DNA of 64,000 nt from Halorientalis pallida (GCF_004118325.1 NZ_RDFA01000002.1:563001-627000), one strand, 5' to 3'; shown: positions 43,897 to 52,932, counted from the stretch's first letter. Numbers and translations are program-made. The notes: a model not told the origin generated them from the sequence alone.

Positions 43897-44725
43897 CGGT
43901 CACCTCCGGTTTCCGGGCGGTGATCGACGCCGAGACGAGGAACTCGCTCACGTCGCGGTCGTCGTCCCACTCGCGGACGAAGCGGTCGCTGTCCGATTTC
44001 GGCGTGCTCTCGACGGCCTCGAAGCCGGCGTCGGTGAGCAGCTGTTCGAGTCGGTCGATCCGTGACGCCCCGGCGACACAGGACGCGACGGAGTCCGGGT
44101 CGGCTTCGACGCCCTCGGGCATCGGTGCCGTCTGGACCACGTCCGAGATGGCGAGGCGGCCACCCGGACGCAGAACCCGATTGGCCTCGTGGAACACCTG
44201 CGCCTTGTTCGGCGAGAGATTCACCACGCAGTTCGAGATGATCACGTCGACGCGCTCGTCGGCCACGGGAAGGTGTTCGATCTCGCCGAGGCGGACGGAG
44301 ACGTTCCCGGCGTCGTTTTCGCGGGCGTTCTCGCGTGCCTTCTCGACCATCTCGGGGGTCATGTCGACGCCGATCACGTCTCCCGTCTCGCCGACTTCCC
44401 GGGCGGCGAGGAAACAGTCGAAGCCCGCGCCGGAACCGAGATCGAGGACCGTCTCGCCCGGCGAGAGGGCGGCCAGCGCCTGGGGGTTGCCACAGCCGAG
44501 CCCGAGGTTCGCGTCCCCGTCGACACGATCGATCTCGTCGGCAGAGTAGCCGTACTGCCGTGCGGTCTCGTCCGCAGGGGTCGACACAGAACTGTCGTCA
44601 CAGCAGCTATCGTCGGTACAGCAGCCGCCGTCGCCGTCGCCCGTCGCGATGTCGGCGTACCGTTCACGGACGACCTGGCGCTGTGTCTCCGCGTCGAGTC
44701 CTGTCGTGTCGCCAGTCTCAGGCAT
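43889..44725 (-). CDS. arsM: Arsenite methyltransferase
   Basis: A 278-residue SAM-dependent enzyme converting As(III) to methylated forms. Motif I is VLDLGSGAGFDCFLAA. The arsenic-binding cysteines of the family match C78 in NLGLGCGNP, C166 in ISNCVVNLSP and C216 in SCVAGAS. An N-terminal stretch GGCCTDDSCCDDSS (C35, C36, C41, C42) adds extra paired cysteines. ATG 44725 was chosen; in-frame residues upstream overlap arsC. Overlaps on both sides make this a compact operon. Confidence 0.93.
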   Translation of the reverse strand: MPETGDTTGLDAETQRQVVRERYADIATGDGDGGCCTDDSCCDDSSVSTPADETARQYGYSADEIDRVDGDANLGLGCGNPQALAALSPGETVLDLGSGAGFDCFLAAREVGETGDVIGVDMTPEMVEKARENARENDAGNVSVRLGEIEHLPVADERVDVIISNCVVNLSPNKAQVFHEANRVLRPGGRLAISDVVQTAPMPEGVEADPDSVASCVAGASRIDRLEQLLTDAGFEAVESTPKSDSDRFVREWDDDRDVSEFLVSASITARKPEVTDE

Positions 44726-45143
44726 CGGCGAGCACCTCCTCGACCTCCTCGAAGAGGTCACCGACCCGTCCCTCGATCTCGTCGCGGATCGCCCGCACCG
44801 CGTCGGGGTCCTGGCCGTCCGGATCGTCGAGTGCCCAGTCGCGTACGTCCGGCCCGTCGGCGTCCAGTTCCAGTGTCGAACAGCCCATCGTCGCGACGTA
44901 GTCACATCCGTTCAGTTCCGCGGTCGAAATCTCGCGTGGCTCACGGTCCGAGAGGTCGAAGCCCGCTTCGTCCATGATTTCGACGACTTCCTCGTGGACG
45001 TGGTCGGCGGGATGGGTCCCACCAGTCAGAATCTCGACCTCGTCGGTCAGGCCACGCTCCGCACGTTCCCGTTCCGCGAACGCTGCCGACATCTGAGAGC
45101 GGCCGGCGTTCTGGACGCAGACGAACGCGACGCGGACGGTCAT
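44718..45143 (-). CDS. arsC: Arsenate reductase, low-molecular-weight phosphatase type
   Basis: A 141-residue protein reducing As(V) to As(III). The P-loop is FVCVQNAGRSQMSAAFAE: catalytic C9, then C-X5-R ending at R15. Further cysteines lie in ELNGCDYVATMGCSTLEL; two separated by a short loop are typical of thioredoxin-coupled ArsC. It overlaps arsM by eight bases and arsR by four. Confidence 0.92.
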   Translation of the reverse strand: MTVRVAFVCVQNAGRSQMSAAFAERERAERGLTDEVEILTGGTHPADHVHEEVVEIMDEAGFDLSDREPREISTAELNGCDYVATMGCSTLELDADGPDVRDWALDDPDGQDPDAVRAIRDEIEGRVGDLFEEVEEVLADA

Positions 45144-45532
45144 CGGTCACCTCGCGTGTCGTCCAGCGCGGCGAGCAGTGCCTCGGCCCGATCGGTCGCC
45201 TCGTAGTACCGCCAGGTCCCGTCTTTCCGACGGGTGACCAGTCCGGCCTCCCGGAGGTCAGAGAGCGCGTGACTGATCGCGCTGTCGCTCACGTCGATCA
45301 CGGGATCGATCTCACAGACACACAGCTCCCGGCCGGCCGCCGCCAGGAGCCGCACGATCTCGTAGCGTGTGTCGTTACCCAGCGTCTTCAGCGCACCGAG
45401 GTCGGTCTCGTAGTCGTCACCGACCGACGAGCGGTACTCCTGGAGCGTGTCCAGTCGTTCCGCCACGTCGGCCGCACAGCACTCCCCCGACTCCTCGGTG
45501 ATGAGCCGCTCGATTCGCTCGGCTTGTCCCAT
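45140..45532 (-). CDS. arsR: ArsR-family transcriptional repressor
   Basis: A 130-residue winged-helix repressor. The arsenic-binding motif is RELCVCEIDPVIDVSDSAIS, with the CxC pair in the recognition-helix neighbourhood; additional cysteines lie at GECCAADV (C18, C19). The winged helix is SHALSDLREAGLVTRRKDG. ATG 45532 is preferred over an upstream TTG. It heads the arsenic operon and would repress it until As(III) or Sb(III) binds. Confidence 0.92.
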   Translation of the reverse strand: MGQAERIERLITEESGECCAADVAERLDTLQEYRSSVGDDYETDLGALKTLGNDTRYEIVRLLAAAGRELCVCEIDPVIDVSDSAISHALSDLREAGLVTRRKDGTWRYYEATDRAEALLAALDDTRGDR

Positions 45533-45561
45533 ACTTGAGTATCTGAGCAACTGTTCATATA
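45531..45561 (-). promoter_or_regulatory. Possible ArsR operator at the ars operon start
   Basis: Right at the arsR ATG the sequence reads ATACT-TG-AGTAT, followed by TGAGCAACTGTTCATATA. The short dyad next to a TATA-like CATATA is where an ArsR-type repressor would sit. The site is inferred from position and symmetry only. Confidence 0.4.
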
Positions 45562-45661
45562 GATCTGTCGGGTCGGGCCGGGACTGACACGGCGGCCGTC
45601 CTTCCGACTCGTCGATCCGTCTCCAGTATCCCGATTACACTTTCACTCCGGGTGGGGCGAG

Positions 45662-45671
45662 CCTTTATCAA
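45662..45671 (+). promoter_or_regulatory. TATA-like box of the rpa3 transcript
   Basis: CCTTTATCAA lies 22-30 bases before the ATG at 45692, the spacing of a haloarchaeal leaderless promoter. A GGAGG ribosome-binding site at 45715-45719 sits ahead of a second in-frame ATG at 45731. Confidence 0.5.
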
Positions 45672-45691
45672 CGAAGCCGACCAACCGTCGA

Positions 45692-46663
45692 ATGCCTCCC
45701 ATTGAAAACGACGCGGAGGCAGTGAGAGCAATGACAGATTTGCGTACCCAGGCGGAAGAGATACACGAGCAGTTTTCAGATCAGCTAGAGATCTCGGTCG
45801 ACGACGTCCACGAGCGACTGGAGACGCTGGTCGAGGAGTACAAGGTTCCGGTCGACGAGGCCCGGCGCAGCGTCACCAGCACGTACCTCGACGAGGCGGG
45901 CATGGACCGCGAGGAGCTGTCGGGTGGTGGCGGCAACGAGCAGGTCCAGGTCAGCGACGTGGACGCGGCCGAGGAGTGGGTCGACCTGACGGCGAAGGTC
46001 GTCGAGTTGTGGGAGCCAAACAGCGATGCCGTCGCGCAGGTCGGCCTGCTCGGTGACGAGACGGGCACGATCAAGTTCACGAAGTGGTCCAAATCGGACC
46101 TGCCGGAACTGGAAGACGGCGAGGTCTACCACCTGCGAAACGTCGTGACCGACGAGTACCAGGGTCGGTTCTCGGTCAAACTCAACCGGACGACGGTCAT
46201 CGAGGACGCCGACGAGGAGATCGAAGTCGGCGACGACGACACGACCGTCGAGGGCGCGCTGGTGGACATCCAGAGCGGCTCCGGACTGATCAAGCGCTGT
46301 CCCGAGGAGGACTGTACGCGCGTCCTCCAGAACGGTCGGTGTTCCGAGCACGGCGAGGCCGAAGGCGAGTTCGACCTCCGTATCAAGGGGGTCCTCGACG
46401 ACGGCGAGGACGTGCACGAAGTGATCTTCGACAAGGCGGCCACGGAGGACTTCACCGGGATCACGCTCGAAGAGGCAAAGGAGATGGCCATGGACGCGCT
46501 CGACACGACGGTCGTGGCCGACAAGATGCGAAAGGAGACGCTGGGTCGGTACTACCGGGTGACGGGGCCGACCTTCAGCCGGTACGTTCTGGCCGACGAG
46601 GTCGAGGAACTGGACGGGCCGGTGGATGCAGAAGAGACGCTGATCAAAGCGAGGTCGATCTAA
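45692..46663 (+). CDS. rpa3: Replication protein A, RPA3-type single-strand DNA-binding protein
   Basis: A 323-residue ssDNA-binding protein. A helical N-terminus (1-75) is followed by one OB fold (AEEWVDLTAKVVELWEPNSD to FSVKLNRTTVIED). Then comes a zinc finger, KRCPEEDCTRVLQNGRCSEH, and a second OB-like C-terminal part. This order matches Haloferax Rpa3, which works with an associated protein encoded next to it. The first ATG (45692) suits a leaderless start; an ATG at 45731 after GGAGG would give 310 residues. It is needed for DNA replication and repair. Confidence 0.9.
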   Translation: MPPIENDAEAVRAMTDLRTQAEEIHEQFSDQLEISVDDVHERLETLVEEYKVPVDEARRSVTSTYLDEAGMDREELSGGGGNEQVQVSDVDAAEEWVDLTAKVVELWEPNSDAVAQVGLLGDETGTIKFTKWSKSDLPELEDGEVYHLRNVVTDEYQGRFSVKLNRTTVIEDADEEIEVGDDDTTVEGALVDIQSGSGLIKRCPEEDCTRVLQNGRCSEHGEAEGEFDLRIKGVLDDGEDVHEVIFDKAATEDFTGITLEEAKEMAMDALDTTVVADKMRKETLGRYYRVTGPTFSRYVLADEVEELDGPVDAEETLIKARSI

Positions 46664-46664
46664 C

Positions 46665-47282
46665 ATGGCAGCAGTACCATCCCGCGAGGTCGCACGGCGC
46701 GTGTTCGCCCGCGAGTTCAACGACGCGAGCTACACGTTCAAGGAGTCGGACGACGAACGCGCCCCGGTCTACCTGCTGCTCCCCACGGGCGAGCGGGCCA
46801 ACCGAATCTTCCTGGTCGGCACGCTCACCGAGACCGAGGACGTGGGCGAGGACAGCGAGTACTGGCAGGGACGGGTCGTCGACCCCAACGGCGACACGTT
46901 CTTCATGTACGCCGGGCAGTACCAGCCCGACGCCGCCTCGATGCTCCGGGAACTCGAACCGCCGGCCTACGTCTCCGTCGTCGGCAAGCCCCGGACTTAC
47001 GAGACCGACGACGGCGAGGTGAACGTCTCGGTCCGGCCGGAGTCCATTACCACCGTGGGCGAGGCTACCCGGGACCGCTGGGTCGTCGAGACCGCCGAGC
47101 GGACCATCGACCGGATCCAGGAGTACCAGGCCGCCGAGACAGAAGACGGCGCGGCCGTCGACGAGTACGTCCGGATGGCTCGCGAGGAGTACGACCTGTC
47201 GGTCGAGAACTACCGCAGGGCCGCCACAGAGGCCCTGGAGAGCCTCGAAGCGGACGACGAACAGGTCGAAGCCTCGCCCTGA
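46665..47282 (+). CDS. rpap3: RPA-associated protein (COG3390)
   Basis: A 205-residue partner of the RPA-type protein. The start AAVPSREVARRVFAREFNDA is typical of COG3390. The OB-like core carries RANRIFLVGTLTETEDVG and YWQGRVVDPNGDTFFMYAG. A helical C-terminus ends in a Glu-rich tail. Its ATG is two bases after the rpa3 stop, so the two are one operon. Confidence 0.9.
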   Translation: MAAVPSREVARRVFAREFNDASYTFKESDDERAPVYLLLPTGERANRIFLVGTLTETEDVGEDSEYWQGRVVDPNGDTFFMYAGQYQPDAASMLRELEPPAYVSVVGKPRTYETDDGEVNVSVRPESITTVGEATRDRWVVETAERTIDRIQEYQAAETEDGAAVDEYVRMAREEYDLSVENYRRAATEALESLEADDEQVEASP

Positions 47283-47389
47283 CTGGCCGTCGGGCCCCGT
47301 CACGCGCTCGCCTTTCTTTCACGCGCCATGACGAACGTGCGAGCGTCTGACAAACCTTCAAGTAGGAGTAGTGACGAGTTGGGCGTACG

Positions 47390-47833
47390 ATGGGCAACAA
47401 GAACAAGACGATCTCCTTTCGCGTGAGCCAGGAGAAATTCGAGACGCTCCGCGAGATCGCCGAGGAGCGTGATCTCTCGCTCTCGGCCGTCTTCCGCGAC
47501 TACGTGGACCTGCTCGTTGCCCACGACGGCCAGGTCGAGGTCGTCCCGGAACACGAGTTGACCGACAGCACCGACACGGGCGGGACGAGTTTCCCGCCGA
47601 AGGTCGAGGTGCCGAAGAGTTTCGTCCGCGAGCACGAGCGGCTGGAACTGGAGGCCGAACACCTCCGTGAACAGCTGGAGGAACACAAACGCTACGTGAC
47701 GAAACTCCGGCAGGAACTCGACGCCCACGAGGAGGGCGAGGAGGTCATCCAGCTCGAAGATCTGGACGGCGACGAGGAAGAGGACGACGAACCGTCCTAC
47801 CGCATCGGCAGCAGCTTCGACGAGTCGATCTGA
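47390..47833 (+). CDS. Ribbon-helix-helix protein with coiled-coil tail
   Basis: A 147-residue protein. The N-terminal KTISFRVSQEKFETLREIAE followed by LSLSAVFRDYVDLLV is a ribbon-helix-helix fold (strand at residues 5-11, helices 13-25 and 30-43). A linker leads to a coiled coil (80-115: HERLELEAEHLREQLEEHKR) and an acidic end. It probably dimerises on DNA. A TATA-like CTTCAAGTAGG lies upstream. The end is only 11 bases from the stop of the convergent sensor gene. Confidence 0.78.
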   Translation: MGNKNKTISFRVSQEKFETLREIAEERDLSLSAVFRDYVDLLVAHDGQVEVVPEHELTDSTDTGGTSFPPKVEVPKSFVREHERLELEAEHLREQLEEHKRYVTKLRQELDAHEEGEEVIQLEDLDGDEEEDDEPSYRIGSSFDESI

Positions 47834-47844
47834 TTCCGGCCGTT

Positions 47845-50800
47845 CTACTCGATCTCTCCCGATTCGGTCGAGAACAGCTGTTCCATGAGCCGTTGCTGGG
47901 CGAGTCTGAGGTGGCGGTTGACGGTGGGCTGTGAGACCCCGAGCATCGCGGCGAGTTCCTCGCCGGTCGTCTCGCGGGGCTGCTCGAAAAAGCCCGCGAG
48001 GTAGGCGGTCTCCAGCACTTCGCGCTGGCGGTCGGTGAGAGTCTCGAACAGGGTCGTGACGAGTTCCCGTCTGGTGTGTGTACTGCGCTCGACGTGTCGG
48101 CGGGCGACGAGTTCGACGCCTGGGTGGTCCTCCCGGAGCATCTCGACGAACGCGCGGACGTCGGTGCCGGTCGGGAGGTCGACGACCACGTCCATGCCGG
48201 TGTGGTCGGCGGTGATGGACTGGGGGCGGCCGCCGTGGCTGACGAGTTTCGCGGCGACCAGCGGGGCGGCGGTCGTCACCTCGAACAGGGAGCCGTCGGC
48301 GTCGCTGATCAGGCGCGTGTCGGTCACGGAGACGAGGCCGTCCAGCACGTCGCGGACGGCGTCGGGGTCCGTGTCGTGGGCGACGAAGAAGACCCGGTCG
48401 TCGTCGTCGGGGATGGTGGCCAGTCCCTCGTACGCGACGCGACAGTCGGCCTCGCTGGCGATGCGGGCCAGCAGGTCGTCGGCGTCCACGAACCGGAGTT
48501 CGAGTTCGAGCAGGGTCTCGGCGTGGAGCGCCTGTCGGGTCTTGGCGGCGGTGATGGAGTTGGCGATGGACTCCCCGAGTTCGGCGAAGACGGTGCGCTC
48601 GAGGTCGCCGAACGCGCCGGGTTCGGTGGCGTAGACGGCGAGGACGCCGTAGGAGTACTCGTCGAAGACGAGGGGGACGGCGACGGCAGAGTGGAAGCCG
48701 TGGGCGAGTGCGGGCTTGCGCCACCCTTCGCGCTGGAGATCGTCGACGACGTTCTCGACGACGACGGGGGATTCGGTTCGGGCGGCCTGCCAGGCCGGTT
48801 CCGGGGTGGACGCGCTGCCGGCGGCGATCTCGTCGAGGTAGCTCTCGCCCTCGCCGGCCCACTGGCGGGCAGTGACGGACTCGCCGTCTGGGTCGAGCGT
48901 CCCGATCCAGGCGAAGCCGATGGTGTCGTCGGTGACCAGTCGCTCGCAGACGGCACGCTCGATCTCTTCGTGGGTGCTCGCGCCGATCAGCGACTGGTCG
49001 ATCGAGCGGATGATCTCGGTGATCCCGACCTGTCGACGGAGCCGTTCGTTCTGGGCTTCGAGTTCGGCGTCGCGTTCCCGGAGGGTCGCCTCGCTGTCCA
49101 GGCGGTCCAGCGCGGCCTCGGTCGTCGCCACGAGCGTCTCGACGAGTTGCCGGGTGGTGGCGTCGATCCGGCCGTCCTGCGAGAGGGCGACGAAGACGCC
49201 GTGGTCGCCGATGGGGACGAGGACGCCGTTCCGGACGCCGTCGTCGAACAGCCCGGTGCCGTCGGTCGCATCGCCGTGTTCGACGACGGTGCGAGTCTCG
49301 GTGACGAAGGTGTTCCACACCAGGGAGTCGGCGTCGCCGACGGCGACCGCGGGCGGCCCGTCGTAGAGGTCGGCGAAGGAGTCGGTGAACGCGGTCGGTT
49401 CGAGCGTGTTCGTCCCGCTGTCGAGCAGATAGATCCCGACGGCTGGGGTGTCGACCACTTCGGCGGCCACCTCGAGGACCAGTTCGGTCACGTCGCGCTC
49501 GGTCTCTGTTCCAAGCAGTCGGCGGGCCGCGTCGTGGAGCGACTGCAGGGCCAGTTCGCGGCGTTTCTGGTCGGTGACGTCCATGACGACGCCCTCCAGG
49601 GCCTGGAGGGTCCCGCCGTCGTCGAACACACCGCGGCCCTGTTCCCAGAGCCAGCGTCGGTCGCCGTCGGCGTCCTCGATCCGGTAGGTGAGCTGGAAGG
49701 GGTCCCGGTTCTCGACGGCCCGCTGGACTTCGTCCCAGATCTCGTCGTTGTCGTCGTCGAGGACGTCCTCGCCCCAGTTCACCTCCCCGTCCTCGATCTC
49801 GTCGGGCTCGTAGCCCGTGACGGCCCGACAGCCCTCGCTGACGAACTCGAAGGGCCAGTTCGGGTCGTTCGCACAGCGATAGACCATCCCCGGGATGTTG
49901 CCCATTAGCGTCGAGAGTTCGCGTTCCCGCTCCCGGAGCTGTGCTTCGCGTTCCTCGCGCTCGCTAACGTCCCGGCCGATGCCCGCGATAGACTGCTCAC
50001 CGTCGGGCGTCTGGAGCGTCGTCGCCACGAACTCGTAGGGAATCTTCGTCCCGTCGCTGGTCAGGAGGGCCACGTCCACGCGCGTCCGTCCAGTTTCGGA
50101 CACCTCGTCGATCGCTGCCTCGATATCGGGTCGATCCGCCTCGGCGAAGAAGTCGATGGCGTGCATGGAGGCCATCTCCGCGTCGTCGTAGCCGGTCACG
50201 TCCGCGAGGCTCTCGTTCCACCGTGTCAGGTTCCCCGCCCGATCGAGGACGTAGAACACGTCGTCGATCGTGTCGAGGATGCCGTCGGTGAACTCCCTGT
50301 AGCGTTCGAGTTCCCGTTCGTTCTCCTTCCGGTCGGTGATGTCCCGGCTGATCCCGATGGTGCCGACGATCTCGCCGTCCTCGTCGCGGAACGGGTACTT
50401 GTTGTCGAGGAAGACGGCCTCCTGGCCGTCGACGTCGACGGACCGCTCCGTGACGATCGAGTCGCCGGTCTCGAGGACGGTCCGGTCGTCCTCGCGGATC
50501 GAGGCTGCGCTCGCCGCGTCGAACAAGTCCCCGTCGTCTTTGCCGAGGATCTCTTGCCGTGCGAGCCCGAAGAACTCGGTGCTGGCTTCGTTGACGAATT
50601 GGTAGTTCCCCTCGCGGTCCTTGATGTAGATGGGGTCGATCGTGTTCTCGACGATCGCTCTGAACTGACGCTCGCGTTCCTTGCGTTCGGTCACGTCGCG
50701 TGCGACCGCGACGACGCCGCCGAACTCGCCGTCGACGGTCAGGCGCGTCATCCGGTACTCCACGACCGCGTGGCCGGCCTCGGGATACGTGGATTCGTAC

Positions 50801-52260
50801 TCCCCGCGAAGCTCGTCTCGCTGCCCGTCGATCAGTTCCTGGTAGGGGTCGCCGTCGGCGTCCTCTCTGATCCGTTCGACGAGGTGACTCCGCTCGCCTT
50901 CGAGGTCCTCGGGAGTCGTCCCGTAGAAGTTCGCGAGCGCCTGGCCGACGACCTCGAACCGGCCGTCCGCGTCGTAGATACAGGCGGAGTCACGCATCGC
51001 GTTCACCAGTTCGCGGTACCGTTCGAGCTCCCGTTCGCGTTCTTTGCGCTCGGTGATGTCCTGGTGGAACCCGACGAACTGGGTTGTATCGGGGTCGCCG
51101 CCGTCGATCGGTGCGATGCTGACCCGATTCCAGTACGCCTCACCGTCTTCGCGGTAGTTCCGGAGTTCGACGGAGGTCGAGTCTCCGGTCTCGACCGCGG
51201 CCCGGAGTTCGGCCACGTGTTCCGGGGCGGTGTCCCCGTCCCGCAGGAACCGGTACGAGCGCCCGCGGATTTCATCGGCCTCGTAGCCGGTCAACTCCTC
51301 GAAGGCCCGGTTCACGTACTCGATGCGTGTCTCGTCATCTTCGACGGTGGCGATGGTAACCCCGACTGGAGCGGCGTCGACGGCGCGGTTCTTCCGTCTG
51401 AGTTGCCGGTCGAACTCGTCGCGCTCGAACGCCGAACTGATCCAGCGGGCCAGGAGGTCGACGACCGTCCGTTCGGCATCGGAAAAAGGCTCCGCACGGG
51501 GCTCGGAATCGAAAAAACAGACCGTGCCGTGGAGTTCCCCACCCACCTCGATCTTGCCGCCGATGTAACAGTGGACGCCCCGCTCCCGACACCCGGGATC
51601 GTCGTCCCAGCCCTCGCGTGTGGCGTCGAAGATCCCGAGAATGCCGTCGGACGTGATCGTCTTCCGGCAGAACGTCGTCGAGAGGTCCGTGGCCGTCCCG
51701 ACTTCCAGAGTGTCCTCGCCGGTGGCCCACGCGACCTCGTACCGATCCGTCTCGGGATCGATCTCGCTGACCAGTCCGCAGTCCACGTCGAGGCGATCAC
51801 ACCCGAGTTCGAGCACGCGCGACAGTTTCTCCGCGTCGTCGAGTTCGGGATCGGACGTGATGGTGTACAGCTCACGCCGGGCGTCGTCGAACGACGGGTC
51901 TCGCTCGGTCCGGCGTGCCAGCCGCTCCGCGAGTTCGCCGAGTTCGGTCGCCAGTTGGCCGACGCTGTCGTCGCGGTCGGTCGGCAGGTCGAGGTCGTAC
52001 TCGCCGTCCTCGAGCCGTCGCACCTGCTCGATCAGGTGATCGATGACGCCATCGGCGTCGTGGTCGACCGCGAGTCCCACGAACAGTACCGGAACGACAC
52101 CCTCACCGCCGGCTATCCCGGCGAGCGCCCGGAGCCACGCACCCCCGGCGACAGCCAGCCACGCACTCCCGACGGCCACGAGCGTGACCGTCAGAACCCA
52201 GTGCCATCCTCGGCCCGGTCGCTCCCGATCGACCGGGCGATCGCGGACGCGAGCGCGCAC
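47845..52260 (-). CDS. Giant multi-PAS/GAF regulator with Bat-type HTH_10 output
   Basis: A 1471-residue protein with no kinase domain. In order: membrane region (about 20-62), HAMP-like linker (75-112), GAF (130-275), and about five PAS domains with ERKERER-type linkers (283-405, 415-530, 535-655, 660-785 and 795-905). A second GAF (910-1055), a third GAF (1075-1225), a bacterio-opsin-activator N-domain (1240-1390) and the C-terminal HTH_10 follow. The HTH_10 is LTDRQREVLETAYLAGFFEQ then GVSQPTVNRHLRLAQQRLME. It reads signals directly into DNA binding. The start is a GTG at 52260 ahead of the membrane helices. It diverges from the HalOD1 operon. Confidence 0.85.
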   Translation of the reverse strand: MRARVRDRPVDRERPGRGWHWVLTVTLVAVGSAWLAVAGGAWLRALAGIAGGEGVVPVLFVGLAVDHDADGVIDHLIEQVRRLEDGEYDLDLPTDRDDSVGQLATELGELAERLARRTERDPSFDDARRELYTITSDPELDDAEKLSRVLELGCDRLDVDCGLVSEIDPETDRYEVAWATGEDTLEVGTATDLSTTFCRKTITSDGILGIFDATREGWDDDPGCRERGVHCYIGGKIEVGGELHGTVCFFDSEPRAEPFSDAERTVVDLLARWISSAFERDEFDRQLRRKNRAVDAAPVGVTIATVEDDETRIEYVNRAFEELTGYEADEIRGRSYRFLRDGDTAPEHVAELRAAVETGDSTSVELRNYREDGEAYWNRVSIAPIDGGDPDTTQFVGFHQDITERKERERELERYRELVNAMRDSACIYDADGRFEVVGQALANFYGTTPEDLEGERSHLVERIREDADGDPYQELIDGQRDELRGEYESTYPEAGHAVVEYRMTRLTVDGEFGGVVAVARDVTERKERERQFRAIVENTIDPIYIKDREGNYQFVNEASTEFFGLARQEILGKDDGDLFDAASAASIREDDRTVLETGDSIVTERSVDVDGQEAVFLDNKYPFRDEDGEIVGTIGISRDITDRKENERELERYREFTDGILDTIDDVFYVLDRAGNLTRWNESLADVTGYDDAEMASMHAIDFFAEADRPDIEAAIDEVSETGRTRVDVALLTSDGTKIPYEFVATTLQTPDGEQSIAGIGRDVSEREEREAQLRERERELSTLMGNIPGMVYRCANDPNWPFEFVSEGCRAVTGYEPDEIEDGEVNWGEDVLDDDNDEIWDEVQRAVENRDPFQLTYRIEDADGDRRWLWEQGRGVFDDGGTLQALEGVVMDVTDQKRRELALQSLHDAARRLLGTETERDVTELVLEVAAEVVDTPAVGIYLLDSGTNTLEPTAFTDSFADLYDGPPAVAVGDADSLVWNTFVTETRTVVEHGDATDGTGLFDDGVRNGVLVPIGDHGVFVALSQDGRIDATTRQLVETLVATTEAALDRLDSEATLRERDAELEAQNERLRRQVGITEIIRSIDQSLIGASTHEEIERAVCERLVTDDTIGFAWIGTLDPDGESVTARQWAGEGESYLDEIAAGSASTPEPAWQAARTESPVVVENVVDDLQREGWRKPALAHGFHSAVAVPLVFDEYSYGVLAVYATEPGAFGDLERTVFAELGESIANSITAAKTRQALHAETLLELELRFVDADDLLARIASEADCRVAYEGLATIPDDDDRVFFVAHDTDPDAVRDVLDGLVSVTDTRLISDADGSLFEVTTAAPLVAAKLVSHGGRPQSITADHTGMDVVVDLPTGTDVRAFVEMLREDHPGVELVARRHVERSTHTRRELVTTLFETLTDRQREVLETAYLAGFFEQPRETTGEELAAMLGVSQPTVNRHLRLAQQRLMEQLFSTESGEIE

Positions 52261-52440
52261 CCGTGCCCCTACGTATGGCAGCTTGAAAAATATACACGAT
52301 TATTGAATAGAAATGGCACGAACTCGCCGGTGAGTGGTAACCGGTGGAGAGCAACCCCTCGGAGGTAGTGACCGAACCTGACGAATCGGCTGCAATCGGT
52401 GGCCGATCACCGATGAACCGAGCGACAGCAGGGCCGTCGG

Positions 52441-52470
52441 TCCGGAGGGGCTATACACATAGTGTCCGGA
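52441..52470 (+). promoter_or_regulatory. TATA-like box flanked by TCCGGA pair
   Basis: CTATACACA (52451-52459) lies about 35 bases before the HalOD1 start. Two palindromic TCCGGA words, at 52441-52446 and 52465-52470, bracket it at equal distances. Such symmetry around a TATA box suggests repression. Confidence 0.4.
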
Positions 52471-52490
52471 TCGGGTCGGTGGTTCGGCAT

Positions 52491-52787
52491 ATGTCGGAGA
52501 GACGGATGCTGACGGCCGACCTTCCCGACTGTATGGAAGCACACTCTCGACGGAAGTCCGCCGAACGGGTGAGCACGCGGGTGATCGAAGCCATCGCGGA
52601 CGCGCGCGGTGTCGACCCGACCGACCTCGACGTGCCGCTGTACTGGGAGGTCGATCTCGAAGCGTTGGACCGTCTCTGTGCGGACGACGCCAGTAATCTC
52701 GCGGTCACGTTCAGGTACGACGGAACGACTGTGACCGTCCACGGCGACGATCGAATCGACGTCGAGGGAACGGTCTACGAGGTCTAA
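52491..52787 (+). CDS. HalOD1 output-domain protein
   Basis: A 98-residue protein matching the HalOD1 output domain. VSTRVIEAIADARGVDPTDL is followed by PLYWEVDLEALDRLC and a beta hairpin ending VTFRYDGTTVTVHGDDRIDV. HalOD1 proteins are stand-alone or attached outputs of haloarchaeal signalling systems of unknown mode. ATG 52491 was chosen; the in-frame start at 52344 would pass through the TATA-like box. The 46-residue gene follows four bases after its stop. Confidence 0.82.
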   Translation: MSERRMLTADLPDCMEAHSRRKSAERVSTRVIEAIADARGVDPTDLDVPLYWEVDLEALDRLCADDASNLAVTFRYDGTTVTVHGDDRIDVEGTVYEV

Positions 52788-52791
52788 TACC

Positions 52792-52932
52792 ATGTACGAC
52801 GACTTCCGACAGCGCGTCGGCGACACCTACGAGGAGTACGAGCTCGGTTCGGTTACCGTCGCCATGATCTCGGACAACCGGAACGCGAACGCCTGGATCC
52901 AGTCGAACGTCACCTGTCCCGTCGAACAATGA
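52792..52932 (+). CDS. 46-residue acidic peptide in the HalOD1 operon
   Basis: I read this gene from the sequence: ATG at 52792, TGA at 52930-52932. The product begins MYDDFRQRVGDTYEEYEL and ends SNVTCPVEQ, with a strand-like middle SVTVAMISDNRN. It resembles short haloarchaeal families with a 'VaMI.D..N..AWI.S' core (I recall DUF7331, tentatively). It lies between HalOD1 (four bases upstream) and the receiver-PAS gene, whose ATG overlaps its stop by three bases, so translation is coupled. Confidence 0.72.
   Translation: MYDDFRQRVGDTYEEYELGSVTVAMISDNRNANAWIQSNVTCPVEQ

Noticed and set aside
48076-52368. Two long plus-strand frames opposite the giant regulator
   Set aside because: Both are antisense to a continuous PAS/GAF protein and have no recognisable domains.
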